DNA of 62,606 nt from NCBI RefSeq assembly GCF_031729055.1, contig NZ_JAVMIP010000019.1, positions 1-62,606 of the forward strand, in the 5' to 3' direction. Every line of letters begins with the position of its first letter. The first letter of the stretch is position 1. Source of the DNA: Pseudocalidococcus azoricus BACA0444 (lineage in GTDB: Bacteria > Cyanobacteriota > Cyanobacteriia > Thermosynechococcales > Thermosynechococcaceae). Under the pieces are notes generated by a model. The model did not search any database. It had not been told where the DNA came from and saw only the letters and a program-made list of their open reading frames with translations. The position numbers were made by a program, and so were the translations under genes. Below, piece after piece: positions 45,205 to 55,146 of the stretch.

Positions 45205-45624
45205 TTAGTCGTCAGTATTAGCCCCCAGGCCCAGGTAGGTTTTACCAAGGTAGCGGCTGAGACGTTTTAAGGGATTGGTGACTTTTTCTGCATGATCCTC
45301 ATCGGTTGTGGGGGGAAGTGCTGTCCCTAAGAAAGCCGTAAAGTCCTCATCGCTTAAGGAACCGGCCTGGTGCTTTTCAAAGGCCTCAACCACTGCCACC
45401 AAATCCGCTGCGGTAAAAGCAAAACCTTGGGATGTAGCAAATTCCGCCACCACTGGGGCCTGGGAACCCTTGAGAACCGCTGCTTCTTCAGCATCCAATT
45501 CCGACTCACAACTAATATTGCCATCCCCAACTCCCAGCAATGCTTCTAACTTGGCTTGGAGAGCTTCATCCTCAGCAGTTTTTTGCATAAAAAGTAGAAT
45601 ATTGGCTGTTGCCCTATCGGTCAT
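45205..45624 (-). CDS. Nif11-domain-like protein
   Basis: 139 residues, acidic. The pattern DEALQAKLEALLGVGDGN ... VVAEFATSQGFAFTAADLV ... GSLSDEDFTAFLG resembles the Nif11 domain, used as a leader in ribosomal peptide natural-product systems and also found in stand-alone cyanobacterial proteins. No double-glycine cleavage site with a short core is visible and no modification enzyme is nearby, so a peptide precursor role is unlikely. AGGAG precedes ATG 45624. Function unknown. Confidence 0.65.
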   Translation of the reverse strand: MTDRATANILLFMQKTAEDEALQAKLEALLGVGDGNISCESELDAEEAAVLKGSQAPVVAEFATSQGFAFTAADLVAVVEAFEKHQAGSLSDEDFTAFLGTALPPTTDEDHAEKVTNPLKRLSRYLGKTYLGLGANTDD

Positions 45625-45858
45625 GGATCACTCCTTACTTCGTGCAGATGTTTCGGGGGGTAAACTAAATCCAGGGAAGACCACTCTTAACCCATGGCCA
45701 AATTATGCCAAAACCAATTTGCAGCGTGTGTTCGATAGAACCTCATAAGGTTAAAAAAAGATTACGTTTATAGGGTGTTATTCATAACCAGTGACATCCT
45801 TCCTGCCATCATCAGATGATTTGCCTGCCCCCAATCCTCCTTTGGCCAAAGCAAGTTC

Positions 45859-45964
45859 TATAGGGTGGCGCGCACTGCTCTGAGAGAGTAGAAATGTTTA
45901 AAAGACTTCCCATCAAGCATTTTCTGACTAGTCCCCCTCTCACCCTAAAGTGAGTAACGCTATA
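45859..45964 (-). mobile_element. MITE-like element, copy E
   Basis: 106 bp in the orientation of copy A. The right inverted repeat GTAACGCTATA (45954-45964) is perfect; the left end TATAGGGTGGC is altered. The interior CTGAGAGAGTAGAAATG, AAGCATTTTCTGACTAG and CACCCTAAAG matches copy A. It ends 40 bases before the BMC gene start, so it may contribute to that gene's 5' region. Confidence 0.8.
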
Positions 45965-46004
45965 GGATAGCCATGAAAGTTGTCGGCAGGAGTTGAGAAC
46001 ACTG

Positions 46005-46304
46005 ATGGCAGAACTAGCAGTTGGGATGGTGCAAGTGTTAGGGTATCCCGCCGCCCTCAATGTTGCTGATGTGATGGTCAAGGCGGCCCAGGTGGTGTTG
46101 GTCAGTTGTGAAGGTATTGGCAGTGGCTATTGGACAGTGGTCGTGCGGGGAACAGTTGCCGATGTCCAGGCCTCGGTTCAAACTGCCCGCCATCTTGGTC
46201 AAGAGGTAAAGTCCTGGCAAGTCATTCCCCATCCACCAGGGAATTTAGCGGCGGTGTTACCCATTGCGGGGGGTGGGCGGGGCCTGGAAGACTATCTCTT
46301 GTAA
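46005..46304 (+). CDS. BMC-domain carboxysome shell protein (CcmK-like)
   Basis: 99 residues from ATG 46005, a single BMC domain (AVGMVQVLGYPAALNVADVM, VVRGTVADVQASVQTA, NLAAVLPI). BMC hexamers tile the carboxysome shell, with central pores for metabolites. The pore loop usually read as KIGSG in CcmK1/CcmK2 is GIGSG here (CEGIGSGYW), removing the pore lysine, as in variant CcmK paralogues. It is isolated from a ccm operon. AGGAG lies 12 bases upstream; TTG 45993 is an alternative start. Confidence 0.88.
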   Translation: MAELAVGMVQVLGYPAALNVADVMVKAAQVVLVSCEGIGSGYWTVVVRGTVADVQASVQTARHLGQEVKSWQVIPHPPGNLAAVLPIAGGGRGLEDYLL

Positions 46305-46398
46305 AAAATATGGGGGAATTTGGCCGCTTTTAACCTGGATTGCCCCAGGCCAGGGGAGACTAGAAATGAAAATGTTTAGCCCATAGGTGCATTCCCCC

Positions 46399-48069
46399 AT
46401 GTCAGGCGTACCTGTTCTTCAACTTTGGCGGAGTCATAACCCAGAACAGCGCATCTTAGCGGCGATTGATGTTGGGACTAACTCGATTCACATGGTAGTG
46501 GTGGACATTAATCCGACTTTACCCAGCTTTAAGATTATTGCGGCCCAAAAGGATACGGTTCGCCTCGGGGAACGCTGTGAACAAACAGGCCAACTGACTC
46601 CAGCCGCAATGGAACGGGCCCTAGGCTCCTTAAGACGCTGTCGCGAATTAGCCGATAGCCTCCGGGCAGAAGCCGTGATCGGTGTGGCGACTAGTGCAGT
46701 CCGGGAAGCTCCGAATGGCCTGGAGTTTTTACAACAGGTGCGAGATGAAACCGGCCTGGAGATTGCCCTCATTTCCGGGGTAGAAGAAGCCCGCCGGATT
46801 TATTTGGGAGTCCTCTCTGGCCTGGAATTTCAAGGGCAACCCCATGTGATCGTGGATATTGGGGGGGGATCAACAGAACTGATTCTGGGAGACGGCCATG
46901 AACCCCGCTACCTCAGTAGCACCAAAGTTGGGGCAGTCCGCTTAACGGATATGTTTGTCCAGAGTGACCCCATCTCTGAACGAGATTTTGAACGGTTGCG
47001 GGGCTATGTGCGGGGGATGTTAGACCGGGCGACGGAGGAATTGCGCTCCCATCTGAGGCCGGGGGAAGTTCCTAAGTTGGTCGGGACATCGGGGACGATT
47101 GAAAGCCTCATGAACCTGCATGTCTGGCAAACCTTAGGTCATGCACCCCCTTCCCTGCAAGGCTATACCCTGACCCAGGCCGATCTCAAAGGACTGATTC
47201 AAAAACTCCGCTCCCTCAACTACCCCCAACGCACCCAAGTTCCTGGAATGTCGGAAAAACGAGCTGAAATTATTTTGGCCGGGGCGGTTGTCCTCTTAGA
47301 GGTGATGAACTTACTGGAAATCAACAGTCTCAAAATCTGTGATCGGGCCTTACGGGAGGGGATTGTTGTTGATTGGATGCTCTCCCACGGTTTAATTGAA
47401 GACCGGCTTCGCTATCAAGGCTCAGTCCGGCAACGCAGCACGCTGGGGATGGCTCAAAAGTTCCGAGTCAACTTACCCTACAGCGAGCGAGTGGCAGCCT
47501 TTGCCCTCAGTTTGTTTGACCAGACCCAAGGAATATTACATCAGTGGGGTGAACTGGAGCGAGAACTACTTTGGGCCGCAGCAATTTTGCATAATTGTGG
47601 GCATTTTGTCAGTCACTCAGCCCATCACAAACATTCCTATTACTTAATTCGTAATGGGGGCCTATTGGGGTACACGGATACAGAAATTGAACTCATTGCC
47701 AACTTGGCCCGTTATCACCGTAAAAACACCCCCAAGAAAAAACATGAAAACTACCGTAATCTAACCAGTCGGGAACATCGCTTAGTTGTTGAGCAGTTAA
47801 GTGCCATTCTCAGGTTAGCCATTGCCCTTGATCGGCGACAGGTTGGGGCGATTCAAGATATTTCCTGCCGATGGCAATCAGAATCCCGAGAGTTTACCTT
47901 AATTTTACATCCCAGCAATGCCAATGATGCCTGTGAACTCGAACTGTGGAGTTTGAACTACAAAAAAGAGGCCTTTGAAATAGTCTTTAATCTCAAATTG
48001 GAGGCGCATTTAGAGCCATCTGATCCAGGGGTAAATACTCTAATTGAAGAAACGGTTACCCTTGCTTAA
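46399..48069 (+). CDS. ppx: exopolyphosphatase / ppGpp phosphatase (Ppx/GppA)
   Basis: About 556 residues. The N-terminal actin-like domain contains AIDVGTNSIHMVVVD and VIVDIGGGSTELIL, the two phosphate-binding loops, with VGTSGTIESLMNLH. The C-terminal part is the HD-type domain (LHNCGHFVSHSAHHKHSYY). It hydrolyses polyphosphate or guanosine pentaphosphate. GTG 46387 and ATG 46399 are both possible; the difference is four residues. Its TAA overlaps the stop of the convergent CheW-like gene in a shared TTAA. Confidence 0.93.
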   Translation: MSGVPVLQLWRSHNPEQRILAAIDVGTNSIHMVVVDINPTLPSFKIIAAQKDTVRLGERCEQTGQLTPAAMERALGSLRRCRELADSLRAEAVIGVATSAVREAPNGLEFLQQVRDETGLEIALISGVEEARRIYLGVLSGLEFQGQPHVIVDIGGGSTELILGDGHEPRYLSSTKVGAVRLTDMFVQSDPISERDFERLRGYVRGMLDRATEELRSHLRPGEVPKLVGTSGTIESLMNLHVWQTLGHAPPSLQGYTLTQADLKGLIQKLRSLNYPQRTQVPGMSEKRAEIILAGAVVLLEVMNLLEINSLKICDRALREGIVVDWMLSHGLIEDRLRYQGSVRQRSTLGMAQKFRVNLPYSERVAAFALSLFDQTQGILHQWGELERELLWAAAILHNCGHFVSHSAHHKHSYYLIRNGGLLGYTDTEIELIANLARYHRKNTPKKKHENYRNLTSREHRLVVEQLSAILRLAIALDRRQVGAIQDISCRWQSESREFTLILHPSNANDACELELWSLNYKKEAFEIVFNLKLEAHLEPSDPGVNTLIEETVTLA

Positions 48070-48584
48070 GGCTGATTTAAACCGGAGAAAATCTGGTTCA
48101 CATCAATCATAAACAGCGGTTGAGTATTGGGAGCCTGTGTATCCATCATCAACGTGCTGACACAGTGGATATTTCCCAAGGAACGATAATGAGTGGGCAA
48201 GGGGGTAATGGCCTCTGGATTAATTCGAATTAGCTGGGGTGGGGCCTGAATTGGAATGCCCAGGAGTTCGAGATGAGTCATATCAGTGGCCTGGAGAATC
48301 AGAAGAAATTGATAAATAGTTTTCTTGATTGGGAGATTGTGGGGTAACAGAACGTTCTCAACATCAATCACAAGAACTTCCTGTTGTTGATAGTGAACCA
48401 GGCCAATGCCACGCCCAGCAGGATCACCATGGATAGTTGTTAGGGGAATGATCTTTAAGACCTGGGTAATTGGTAGAGCAAATTGTTGTTGGGCAATCTC
48501 AAACTGAAGCAATCGCTGGGTTGGGGCTTGCTCTGCCGTGGTGCGAGATTTCCGGCGGGATTTTAAGGAAGCAGTCAGAGCCAT
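48066..48584 (-). CDS. CheW-like coupling protein, distal
   Basis: 172 residues. After a basic N-terminus (SLKSRRKSR) comes a CheW fold: LQFEIAQQQFALPITQVLKI, IHGDPAGRGIGLVHYQQQEV and VIDVENVL. CheW proteins bridge receptors to CheA. This is the last gene of the phototaxis operon, 23 bases after the CheA gene, and a second CheW besides the one next to the receptor gene. The C-terminal PLFMIDVNQIF is a recognisable variant of the CheW end. Role in the main receptor array is inferred. Confidence 0.85.
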   Translation of the reverse strand: MALTASLKSRRKSRTTAEQAPTQRLLQFEIAQQQFALPITQVLKIIPLTTIHGDPAGRGIGLVHYQQQEVLVIDVENVLLPHNLPIKKTIYQFLLILQATDMTHLELLGIPIQAPPQLIRINPEAITPLPTHYRSLGNIHCVSTLMMDTQAPNTQPLFMIDVNQIFSGLNQP

Positions 48585-48607
48585 AACATCCTCTTAAATG
48601 ACGAACA

Positions 48608-51600
48608 TCAAACAGGTTGGGGTTGGGGGGAAGTGACTAGAGTCTTCAACGTAGCCAAGAGGTCAGCTTCACGGAAAGGTTTAGTGAAGTAAGCAGTTGC
48701 GCCTAAATTGATTGCTATTTGGCGGTGCTTCTCGCTACTCCTAGAGGTCAGCATCACCACAGGTAAGTTTTTCGGGATTTTTAAGTTTTTAGCATGGGAC
48801 AAAAAGCCATAACCATCCAAGCGGGGCATTTCAATATCACAAATCACTGCTTGAGCAGAGAGGCCATTGCTGAGTAAATCCAGGGCTTCTTGACCATCCT
48901 TAGCTTGCTCGACTCGATAGCCCGCTTTTTCCAGAGTATTGGCTAAAAATCGGCGGACATTGATCGAATCATCCACAATCAAGACGGTTGTTTGTCGGCT
49001 CTGTCGAGATTGGCTGGAGACCAGGCCTGGGGATTTGGGTTTTAAGTTCGGGGCTTGGGATTGTTGGGTTTCGAGCCAGCGCCAGAGGCCATAGGTATCC
49101 ACTAGCGGCACAATCCGACCATCACCCAAAATCGTACAGCCACTAAAGCCGGGGGGTAAGGGCAACGCGCTATCCACTTGCCGAATGGTTACTTCCTGTT
49201 CCCCCCAATAGCGTTCGGTTGGAATCCCGAGCAAATGGTCGCCTTGGGCAATGACAAGCAGGGTTGGCTGATCAATAATCGGGGCGGCTTCCATGGTAAT
49301 CCGGGGACGGGGGCGGGGGAAGTTAAACCATTGCTCCAGTTGAATTAGGGGCATCAATAGGCCGTCCCAATCCAAGAGAGTCTGGCCCGCACTGTGTAAC
49401 AGGTTTTCTGCTTCAAACAGGGTCATTTCTTCCACCGCATCTGTCGGGACGGCCACCAACATTCCGGCAATTTCCACCAGTAGCACCCGCACTACGGAAA
49501 GGGTAAACGGTACGGTAATTGTAAACGTAGTTCCCAGGCCAGGTTTGGTCTCCACCTGAATTTCACCCCGGAGTTTTTGTAGGTTTGTCCGCACCACATC
49601 CATGCCCACGCCACGCCCAGACAGTTCCGTTACCTGAGTGGCAGTGGTAAATCCCGGTTCAAAAATTAAATCTACCAATTCCCGTTCACTGGCCTGGTTT
49701 AGCATCATGGCATCTAAGCCCATCTCCAGGCCCCGTTGTTTAATTTTTTCCAGGTTAATGCCTTGCCCATCATCAGCAATTTGAATAATCGTTTGGCTGC
49801 CCCGATAGGCCGCACTAATGGCAATTTTGGCCGGATTGGGTTTACCCTGGGCGGTGCGCTCTGCGGGGGATTCGATGCCGTGATCAAAGGCATTACGGAC
49901 CAGATGGAGGAGGGGATCTGCGAGGGCTTCTAAAATGGTTCGATCGACGAGGGTATTGCCGCCGTTAATCTCCAGTTGCACCTCTTTCCCATATTCATGG
50001 CAGAGATCTCGCACCATCCGAGGATAGCGATTGGCCAGATCAGCAAAGGGGCGCATTCGGACTTGGGTGAGGCGATTCTGCATTTGCTTGGCCGTGCGGT
50101 GTAAGTCCCGCTGAGTGCGCTCCGTATCTTCCAGGCCAATTTCGAGGTCGCTGGTAATTTCTTGGATTTGGACAATGGTTTCAATCACATCCTGAGACAA
50201 CTGGTGTAGGGGGTTGTAGCGGTCAAATTCCAAGGCATCAAATTGATCCTGCCAGTGGGGGGCAATCTCTGACTTGGCTAATTTTTGCTGGAGATTAACA
50301 GTCGGGATCCCAAAGGTTTGGGTAGTGACGCGGTCATAGCCCTGGCGGAGTTGGAAGTTGGATTGCTCAAGGCGGCGAACTTTGTCCTTCAGAGCCTGCA
50401 TCTGTTGTTGGAGGCGTTGAACGTGCAGGCCTAAGCCATTGCGCTCGATGGTTAATTCCCCAAACAAGTCTGCCAGTTCATCTAACTGTTTGACGGCGAC
50501 GCGCACGGTTTTGTAGGCTGCGGCATTACCAGCAGATTCTGAGGCCCCTGGGGCTGGAGGGGCAAGCTCCCTGGACGGAATGGTCGGGTGGGCATGATCT
50601 GGCAACAAGCTGGGAGAAAATTCTAAAACCGGATCAAATTCCTGGCCATCCAGTGCGGCTTCGACATCGGCTAAGAGATTTTCCAGGCCTGCTAAGGCCG
50701 GTTTTGGCCCCACTTCTAGGAATGGTAAGGTTGCCTCAGATTGGTCGTGGGAAATGTCTAAGGGTTCGAGGCCGGGATAGTCTGGGACTGCATCTGGGGC
50801 AAAAAGGGCCTCGGCATCCAGGCCTAAATCTGAGAGTTCTGGGAGTTCTTCGAGGGCCATGAAATCGGTAGCCTTTGGCTGAGAGATAAACCGTTCGGGT
50901 AAGGCCTGGAATTGCCCAACTAAGACCATGGCCTGGCAGCGTCTCCAGCCTTGGACAATTTCGGTCGCGATGGCTGCCAATGGGTAGGGCTGATGCTCTA
51001 GGAGATTGCTCACCGAGGCGCAATAACTGATAAAGGCCGGCAGTTCCAGCATTTGCCCCAGGCCTTCAAGTTCTTGGGCAACAATTTTCAATTCCTCGAG
51101 CAAACAGAGTTGTTCGGGACTGGCCAAAACCGCCTCAAGTCGTTGTAAGCAGCCTTCCACTTCTGACTCGAACAGCAACGCCCGCATATCCCCACCCGCA
51201 TCTTCCGACAGCAGGGCAATTTCACTTTCCGGTTGTAAATCCCCGAGCCGGGCCTGGAGTTGCTCAATCACCGGATCAACTTGGGTATTTAGCCAACTTT
51301 GTGGAGCAATCATCCCTTGCCGATTCAGAGAAATCAGATGTTGCAGACAATCTACGCCCCGGAGTAATTGCTGCTCCAAGTCGATCTCTACCGGAGTTCC
51401 GGCCCGGATCACTTTTAAGAAATCTTCCAGACGATGGGCTAGATCACTCAGTTGCGTAAACCCCATCATGGCGGCTCCCCCCTTGATCGAGTGAGCGGCC
51501 CGGAGAACCCCATCCACTCGGCCTCGATTTTGCCCATCTTGGCTGAGGCCCAATAGCCCCGTCTCCATGGCCTCGAGATAGTCTTGGGCTTCTTCCAAAA

Positions 51601-51664
51601 ACTGTTGCCGGACAACTTCTTGCCCATCATTAGCGGGAATGAGTTGGGATTTAGGGGGAACCAT
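48608..51664 (-). CDS. pixL: CheA-type hybrid histidine kinase (Hpt-HATPase-CheW-REC)
   Basis: 1018 residues. Hpt domain at about 15-125 with phosphorylatable His58 in RAAHSIKGGAAMMG. A spacer with acidic stretches follows. The kinase core shows LHLVRNAFDHGIESPAER (N-box), QIADDGQGINLEKI (G1) and ELSGRGVGMDVVRTNLQ (G2). A CheW domain at about 725-860 precedes a C-terminal receiver (891-1018) with VDDS, phosphoacceptor Asp943 (CDIEMPRLDG) and Lys995. This is the CheA-REC architecture of cyanobacterial PixL/PilL. It starts four bases after the receptor gene's stop. The pix name depends on operon similarity. Confidence 0.92.
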   Translation of the reverse strand: MVPPKSQLIPANDGQEVVRQQFLEEAQDYLEAMETGLLGLSQDGQNRGRVDGVLRAAHSIKGGAAMMGFTQLSDLAHRLEDFLKVIRAGTPVEIDLEQQLLRGVDCLQHLISLNRQGMIAPQSWLNTQVDPVIEQLQARLGDLQPESEIALLSEDAGGDMRALLFESEVEGCLQRLEAVLASPEQLCLLEELKIVAQELEGLGQMLELPAFISYCASVSNLLEHQPYPLAAIATEIVQGWRRCQAMVLVGQFQALPERFISQPKATDFMALEELPELSDLGLDAEALFAPDAVPDYPGLEPLDISHDQSEATLPFLEVGPKPALAGLENLLADVEAALDGQEFDPVLEFSPSLLPDHAHPTIPSRELAPPAPGASESAGNAAAYKTVRVAVKQLDELADLFGELTIERNGLGLHVQRLQQQMQALKDKVRRLEQSNFQLRQGYDRVTTQTFGIPTVNLQQKLAKSEIAPHWQDQFDALEFDRYNPLHQLSQDVIETIVQIQEITSDLEIGLEDTERTQRDLHRTAKQMQNRLTQVRMRPFADLANRYPRMVRDLCHEYGKEVQLEINGGNTLVDRTILEALADPLLHLVRNAFDHGIESPAERTAQGKPNPAKIAISAAYRGSQTIIQIADDGQGINLEKIKQRGLEMGLDAMMLNQASERELVDLIFEPGFTTATQVTELSGRGVGMDVVRTNLQKLRGEIQVETKPGLGTTFTITVPFTLSVVRVLLVEIAGMLVAVPTDAVEEMTLFEAENLLHSAGQTLLDWDGLLMPLIQLEQWFNFPRPRPRITMEAAPIIDQPTLLVIAQGDHLLGIPTERYWGEQEVTIRQVDSALPLPPGFSGCTILGDGRIVPLVDTYGLWRWLETQQSQAPNLKPKSPGLVSSQSRQSRQTTVLIVDDSINVRRFLANTLEKAGYRVEQAKDGQEALDLLSNGLSAQAVICDIEMPRLDGYGFLSHAKNLKIPKNLPVVMLTSRSSEKHRQIAINLGATAYFTKPFREADLLATLKTLVTSPQPQPV

Positions 51665-51668
51665 GGCT

Positions 51669-54536
51669 TTAGCTGTCCTCTCTCACCGTAAAAGTATCCA
51701 CCGAGGCCTGGAGTTTTTGGGCCACGGCCACTGTTCCTTCTAGGGATTCGGAAATTTGGCGGGAGGTATCGGACATCCCCTCGGAAACTTTGGCAATATC
51801 TTTCATCAGGGTGTTCACAGTCGTGGAAGTCCGGGTTTGGCTGACGGTGGTTTGGGAAATAGATTGCACCAATTCATCAATGGCCTGGGAAACGGTGACA
51901 ATTTCTTCCAGGTTTTTCTTGGCTTCTTCCACTAGCTGTGTGCCTGTGACGACCTGACTCGTCCCTGTTTCCATGGCCATGACCACTTCATTGGTTTCCT
52001 GTTGAATCGCCTCGACAATTTGCTCAATTTCCTTCGTTGCTGCTGCCGAACGGGCCGCCAATTCCCCGACTTCCTCGGCAACCACCGCAAAGCCCCGCCC
52101 TTCTTCCCCGGCCCGGGCCGCTTCAATACTGGCATTAATGGCGAGTAGGTTGGTTTGGAGAGCAATTTGGTTAATCAGCGAAATCACTTTAGAAATCTGT
52201 TGGGAGGATTCCCCCAGACGTTTGACCTTTTTCGCCGTTTCCGCCACCGTTTCCCGCAGACTCAAAATGCTTTGCACGGTATCATCCATGGTTGAGCCAC
52301 TGGTCTGGGCGGTTTCCGAGGCTTTACGAGCAACTTCGGCGGCTTGGTTGGCAGTGTCAGCCACAGATTGGATTGAGCGAGACATTTCTTCAACTGCACC
52401 CAACATCCGGTTGATTTTCTTGGCCTGGCGCAAAGAGTCATCGGCCAATTGCCGCATCGCCGTTTCATCTTCCCCCAGGGCCTGGTTGACTTGGGCGGTG
52501 GAGTCTTTCACCTGGATGACCACTTCCCGGAGGCTTTCAATCAGGGAGTTAAAAATGTCGGCAACCGTGCCAATCTCCCCCGCCGTAATGTCCGCTCGCA
52601 CCGTCAGATCTCCTTGGGATGCCGCTTCCACTTCACTCAGGAGGTTAATAAGCTGGGATTGAATGCTTTCTGTGCGTTGTTGCTGCTGCCGGGCTAAACC
52701 CTCCGCCTCTTGTCGGGCGACTTCTGTTTGTTTCAGGAAGTTCAAGCGTTCTACAACCAGGCCAATTTGAGTGGCAAGTTGCCCAAAAAAGTCTATTTCC
52801 GACTGCTGCCAGGCCCGCGGCCCAGAACATTCATGGGCAATCAACAGCGCAACCAGCTTTTGCTCAACGATGATCGGGGCTACCAAATTTGCCCGTACCT
52901 TGAGCGGACTCAGTTGTTTGAGATGGCAGGGGGTTAAGCCAGCATTCAAAATATCGGGGGTGGCCTGAATTCGACCCTGGCTGTAGGCCTCAATCCAATT
53001 TTGACGAAAACAGGGGTCATCAATCCTGGTTTCTAAGGCAGCGGGCCAGGCCAGATCTACGGATTCCGCCACCACTGTCCCGACATAATCAGCGTCAAAT
53101 TCATAAACAATAACCCGGTCTGTCTTCATGGCTTGACGGATAGCTGTGACAGCGGTTTGTAAGACCTCCTGCTCTTCGGTATAGGTTGCAAGGCGCAGAG
53201 TAATATCTCGCAACTGTTTCGCCCGCTCGGCCTCTTCGCTCTGTTGCCGCCGGGCTGCCTCGGTGGTATCCAGTAATTCGGCAATCTGGGCTGCCATTTC
53301 GTTGATGTTCACCCCCAGGCCAGTGATCTCATCATCTCCAGCCACCGCCACCCGCGTCCTCAGATCTCCCTGCCCCATTTTCTCAACCGCAGCCGTTGTC
53401 TCTAAAATCCGTTTTGTACCCCGTTGAGCGAAGTAGGCCGCAATCACCCCCACCCCTACGGCCGTCACCCCAATCCCAATCAGAAAGATCCAAAAAAGCT
53501 GACGGGTTGAGGCAAAGGCAACTTCTTGGTCGGTGGCTAGGGCGACTTGCCAATTCCCGGCTTTAACGGGTGCAGTCGCTAAAACCTGAGGAGTGCGATT
53601 CGTCCGTAGGGTTTCCAAGGCAACGGTTGGCTGGCCGGTGGCCTGAATCTGAGCAAAGTTAGCAAAGGCCTTACTTGCCGGTTGGTTAATTAAATCAGCA
53701 AGGGAGGACACAAAGACTGTGCCTTGCCGATCCACCAGGAGATAGTTACGGCCATTGCCAGCATAGTTTGCCACAAAGAAGTCCAAGCGATCGAGGGGAA
53801 TCCGCAACCGGAGCACACCCACGATTCGGTTACTGACTGAATCCCGTACCGGCGCCGCCACAAAAACACCGACTGGCCGATCTGGTAAAGATAGGGTCGG
53901 CTCAACCGTCACCAAGGCCTGGCCAGTTTCGATGGCCGACTTAAAGTATTGATGATTTTGGAGAATATTGTTGGGCAGAGGTCTTCCCTGGGACTGAGCA
54001 ACAACTGTGCCCCGCCCGTCTGTTGCAATCAAAGCCGCGCTGTCATAGGCTTCATAGGCGGTTACATAGCGATCTAACGTAGCCACCAGTTGGGAACTAT
54101 TTTGGCGTTGTTGGGCATTGATGAGGGCTGGATTTTGGGAGAGAAGCCGAGCATCACTAACCCGGTCTCTGAGGAAAATCTGAAACTTGTCAGCAAAGTT
54201 AATCGCTGAATTTTTTTCAGTTGTCAGTGTTTGGTTGCTAATGGTGCGACTCCCCAGGCCAAAGGCAATAATCCCCACCCCCAAAACGGGTAAGACTCCC
54301 AAAGCAATACTGAACAACGTAAATTTTGTCCGCAAACTCCGCCGGGGAGACTGGTTTTTGCCAAGCCCCCGAGAACGTGGGGGTGAGGGTGGTTGTCCCG
54401 GTGGTGATGGGGTGCTGCGAGGGTGGTGTCCATGGCCATTGACTGTTTCTAAGTCATTTTGATAGGCATTGAGGACGGAATTGGGTAACTGGGGGAGGTC
54501 GGTGGGTTGGGGAGTAGGCCGTTGCGAGGTGGTCAT
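51669..54536 (-). CDS. pixJ: phototaxis receptor: MCP with dCache, HAMP and DXCF cyanobacteriochrome GAF
   Basis: 955 residues. Cytoplasmic Pro/Ser-rich N-terminus, TM1 about 73-96, periplasmic dCache-like sensor 100-345, TM2 about 347-369, HAMP 370-424, GAF 440-600, a second HAMP-like stretch 625-675, and a signalling domain from about 700 with hairpin tip [20 protein letters not shown]. In the GAF, Cys537-His538 (LTPCHLK) is the canonical bilin-attachment pair and Asp507-Pro-Cys509-Phe (DDPCF) is a DXCF motif. DXCF cyanobacteriochromes such as PixJ bind phycoviolobilin and photoconvert between blue and green forms. The strong match and operon context support a photoreceptor for pilus-driven phototaxis. 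Confidence 0.93.
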   Translation of the reverse strand: MTTSQRPTPQPTDLPQLPNSVLNAYQNDLETVNGHGHHPRSTPSPPGQPPSPPRSRGLGKNQSPRRSLRTKFTLFSIALGVLPVLGVGIIAFGLGSRTISNQTLTTEKNSAINFADKFQIFLRDRVSDARLLSQNPALINAQQRQNSSQLVATLDRYVTAYEAYDSAALIATDGRGTVVAQSQGRPLPNNILQNHQYFKSAIETGQALVTVEPTLSLPDRPVGVFVAAPVRDSVSNRIVGVLRLRIPLDRLDFFVANYAGNGRNYLLVDRQGTVFVSSLADLINQPASKAFANFAQIQATGQPTVALETLRTNRTPQVLATAPVKAGNWQVALATDQEVAFASTRQLFWIFLIGIGVTAVGVGVIAAYFAQRGTKRILETTAAVEKMGQGDLRTRVAVAGDDEITGLGVNINEMAAQIAELLDTTEAARRQQSEEAERAKQLRDITLRLATYTEEQEVLQTAVTAIRQAMKTDRVIVYEFDADYVGTVVAESVDLAWPAALETRIDDPCFRQNWIEAYSQGRIQATPDILNAGLTPCHLKQLSPLKVRANLVAPIIVEQKLVALLIAHECSGPRAWQQSEIDFFGQLATQIGLVVERLNFLKQTEVARQEAEGLARQQQQRTESIQSQLINLLSEVEAASQGDLTVRADITAGEIGTVADIFNSLIESLREVVIQVKDSTAQVNQALGEDETAMRQLADDSLRQAKKINRMLGAVEEMSRSIQSVADTANQAAEVARKASETAQTSGSTMDDTVQSILSLRETVAETAKKVKRLGESSQQISKVISLINQIALQTNLLAINASIEAARAGEEGRGFAVVAEEVGELAARSAAATKEIEQIVEAIQQETNEVVMAMETGTSQVVTGTQLVEEAKKNLEEIVTVSQAIDELVQSISQTTVSQTRTSTTVNTLMKDIAKVSEGMSDTSRQISESLEGTVAVAQKLQASVDTFTVREDS

Positions 54537-54579
54537 AGTAGTTCCTAGTCAGGGTTAAAAATAAGTTTGGGTAATGGGT

Positions 54580-55125
54580 TTAAATTGAGGCATCCGGTAG
54601 AGACTGGGTAATGGCAGAGGCGGCCAACACCAAGAGAATCTCCTGATGGTTCAGACAACAGCCGCATAGATAGGGAATCAAGCCTGCAGCCACCGTCCCT
54701 ACCGGAGATTGAATCGCCTCAGCTTCCAAACGCACCAGGCCCCGAATTTGTGGCACAGCTAAACCTAACGGTTTCTCCCCCTGAGGGCGGATAATCGCGA
54801 CCGTTAATTGGGGAACCTCTAAACTCAAGGCGGGCAAGCCCAAGAGCAACGGTAAGTCAATCACCCAAATCACCCGGTTACGATGGTTTAACAGGCCCAA
54901 GACAACATTCGGCATATTCGGCATCACGGTGAGCTTAAAACCCGGCACGACTAACACTTCTTGGGTATCATCAGTAGCTAAAACAGCCGTGGTATCTGGG
55001 GTCAGTTGCAGGCGTAAATAGGGGTCTCCCAGGCGGCGTTGGGAGCGTTTTTCCCCCAGCCCTGGTAATTGCTCTAATCCCCCGATCAGGTTCACAGGTG
55101 CGGTTGTATTTCCCCTAGTTTGCAT
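54580..55125 (-). CDS. pixI: CheW-like coupling protein adjacent to receptor
   Basis: 181 residues with a CheW fold in the middle and end: DPYLRLQLTPDTTAVLATDD, LVVPGFKLTVMPNMPNVVLG, LLNHRNRVIWVIDLPLLLGL and GLAVPQIRGLVRLEAEAIQS. The N-terminal 35 residues are flexible. It lies between the receiver gene and the MCP gene in the phototaxis operon, the place of pixI/pilI in Synechocystis, and should couple the receptor to CheA. Start ATG 55125. Confidence 0.88.
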   Translation of the reverse strand: MQTRGNTTAPVNLIGGLEQLPGLGEKRSQRRLGDPYLRLQLTPDTTAVLATDDTQEVLVVPGFKLTVMPNMPNVVLGLLNHRNRVIWVIDLPLLLGLPALSLEVPQLTVAIIRPQGEKPLGLAVPQIRGLVRLEAEAIQSPVGTVAAGLIPYLCGCCLNHQEILLVLAASAITQSLPDASI

Positions 55126-55146
55126 GAGCTTTGCCCAATTTCTCCA

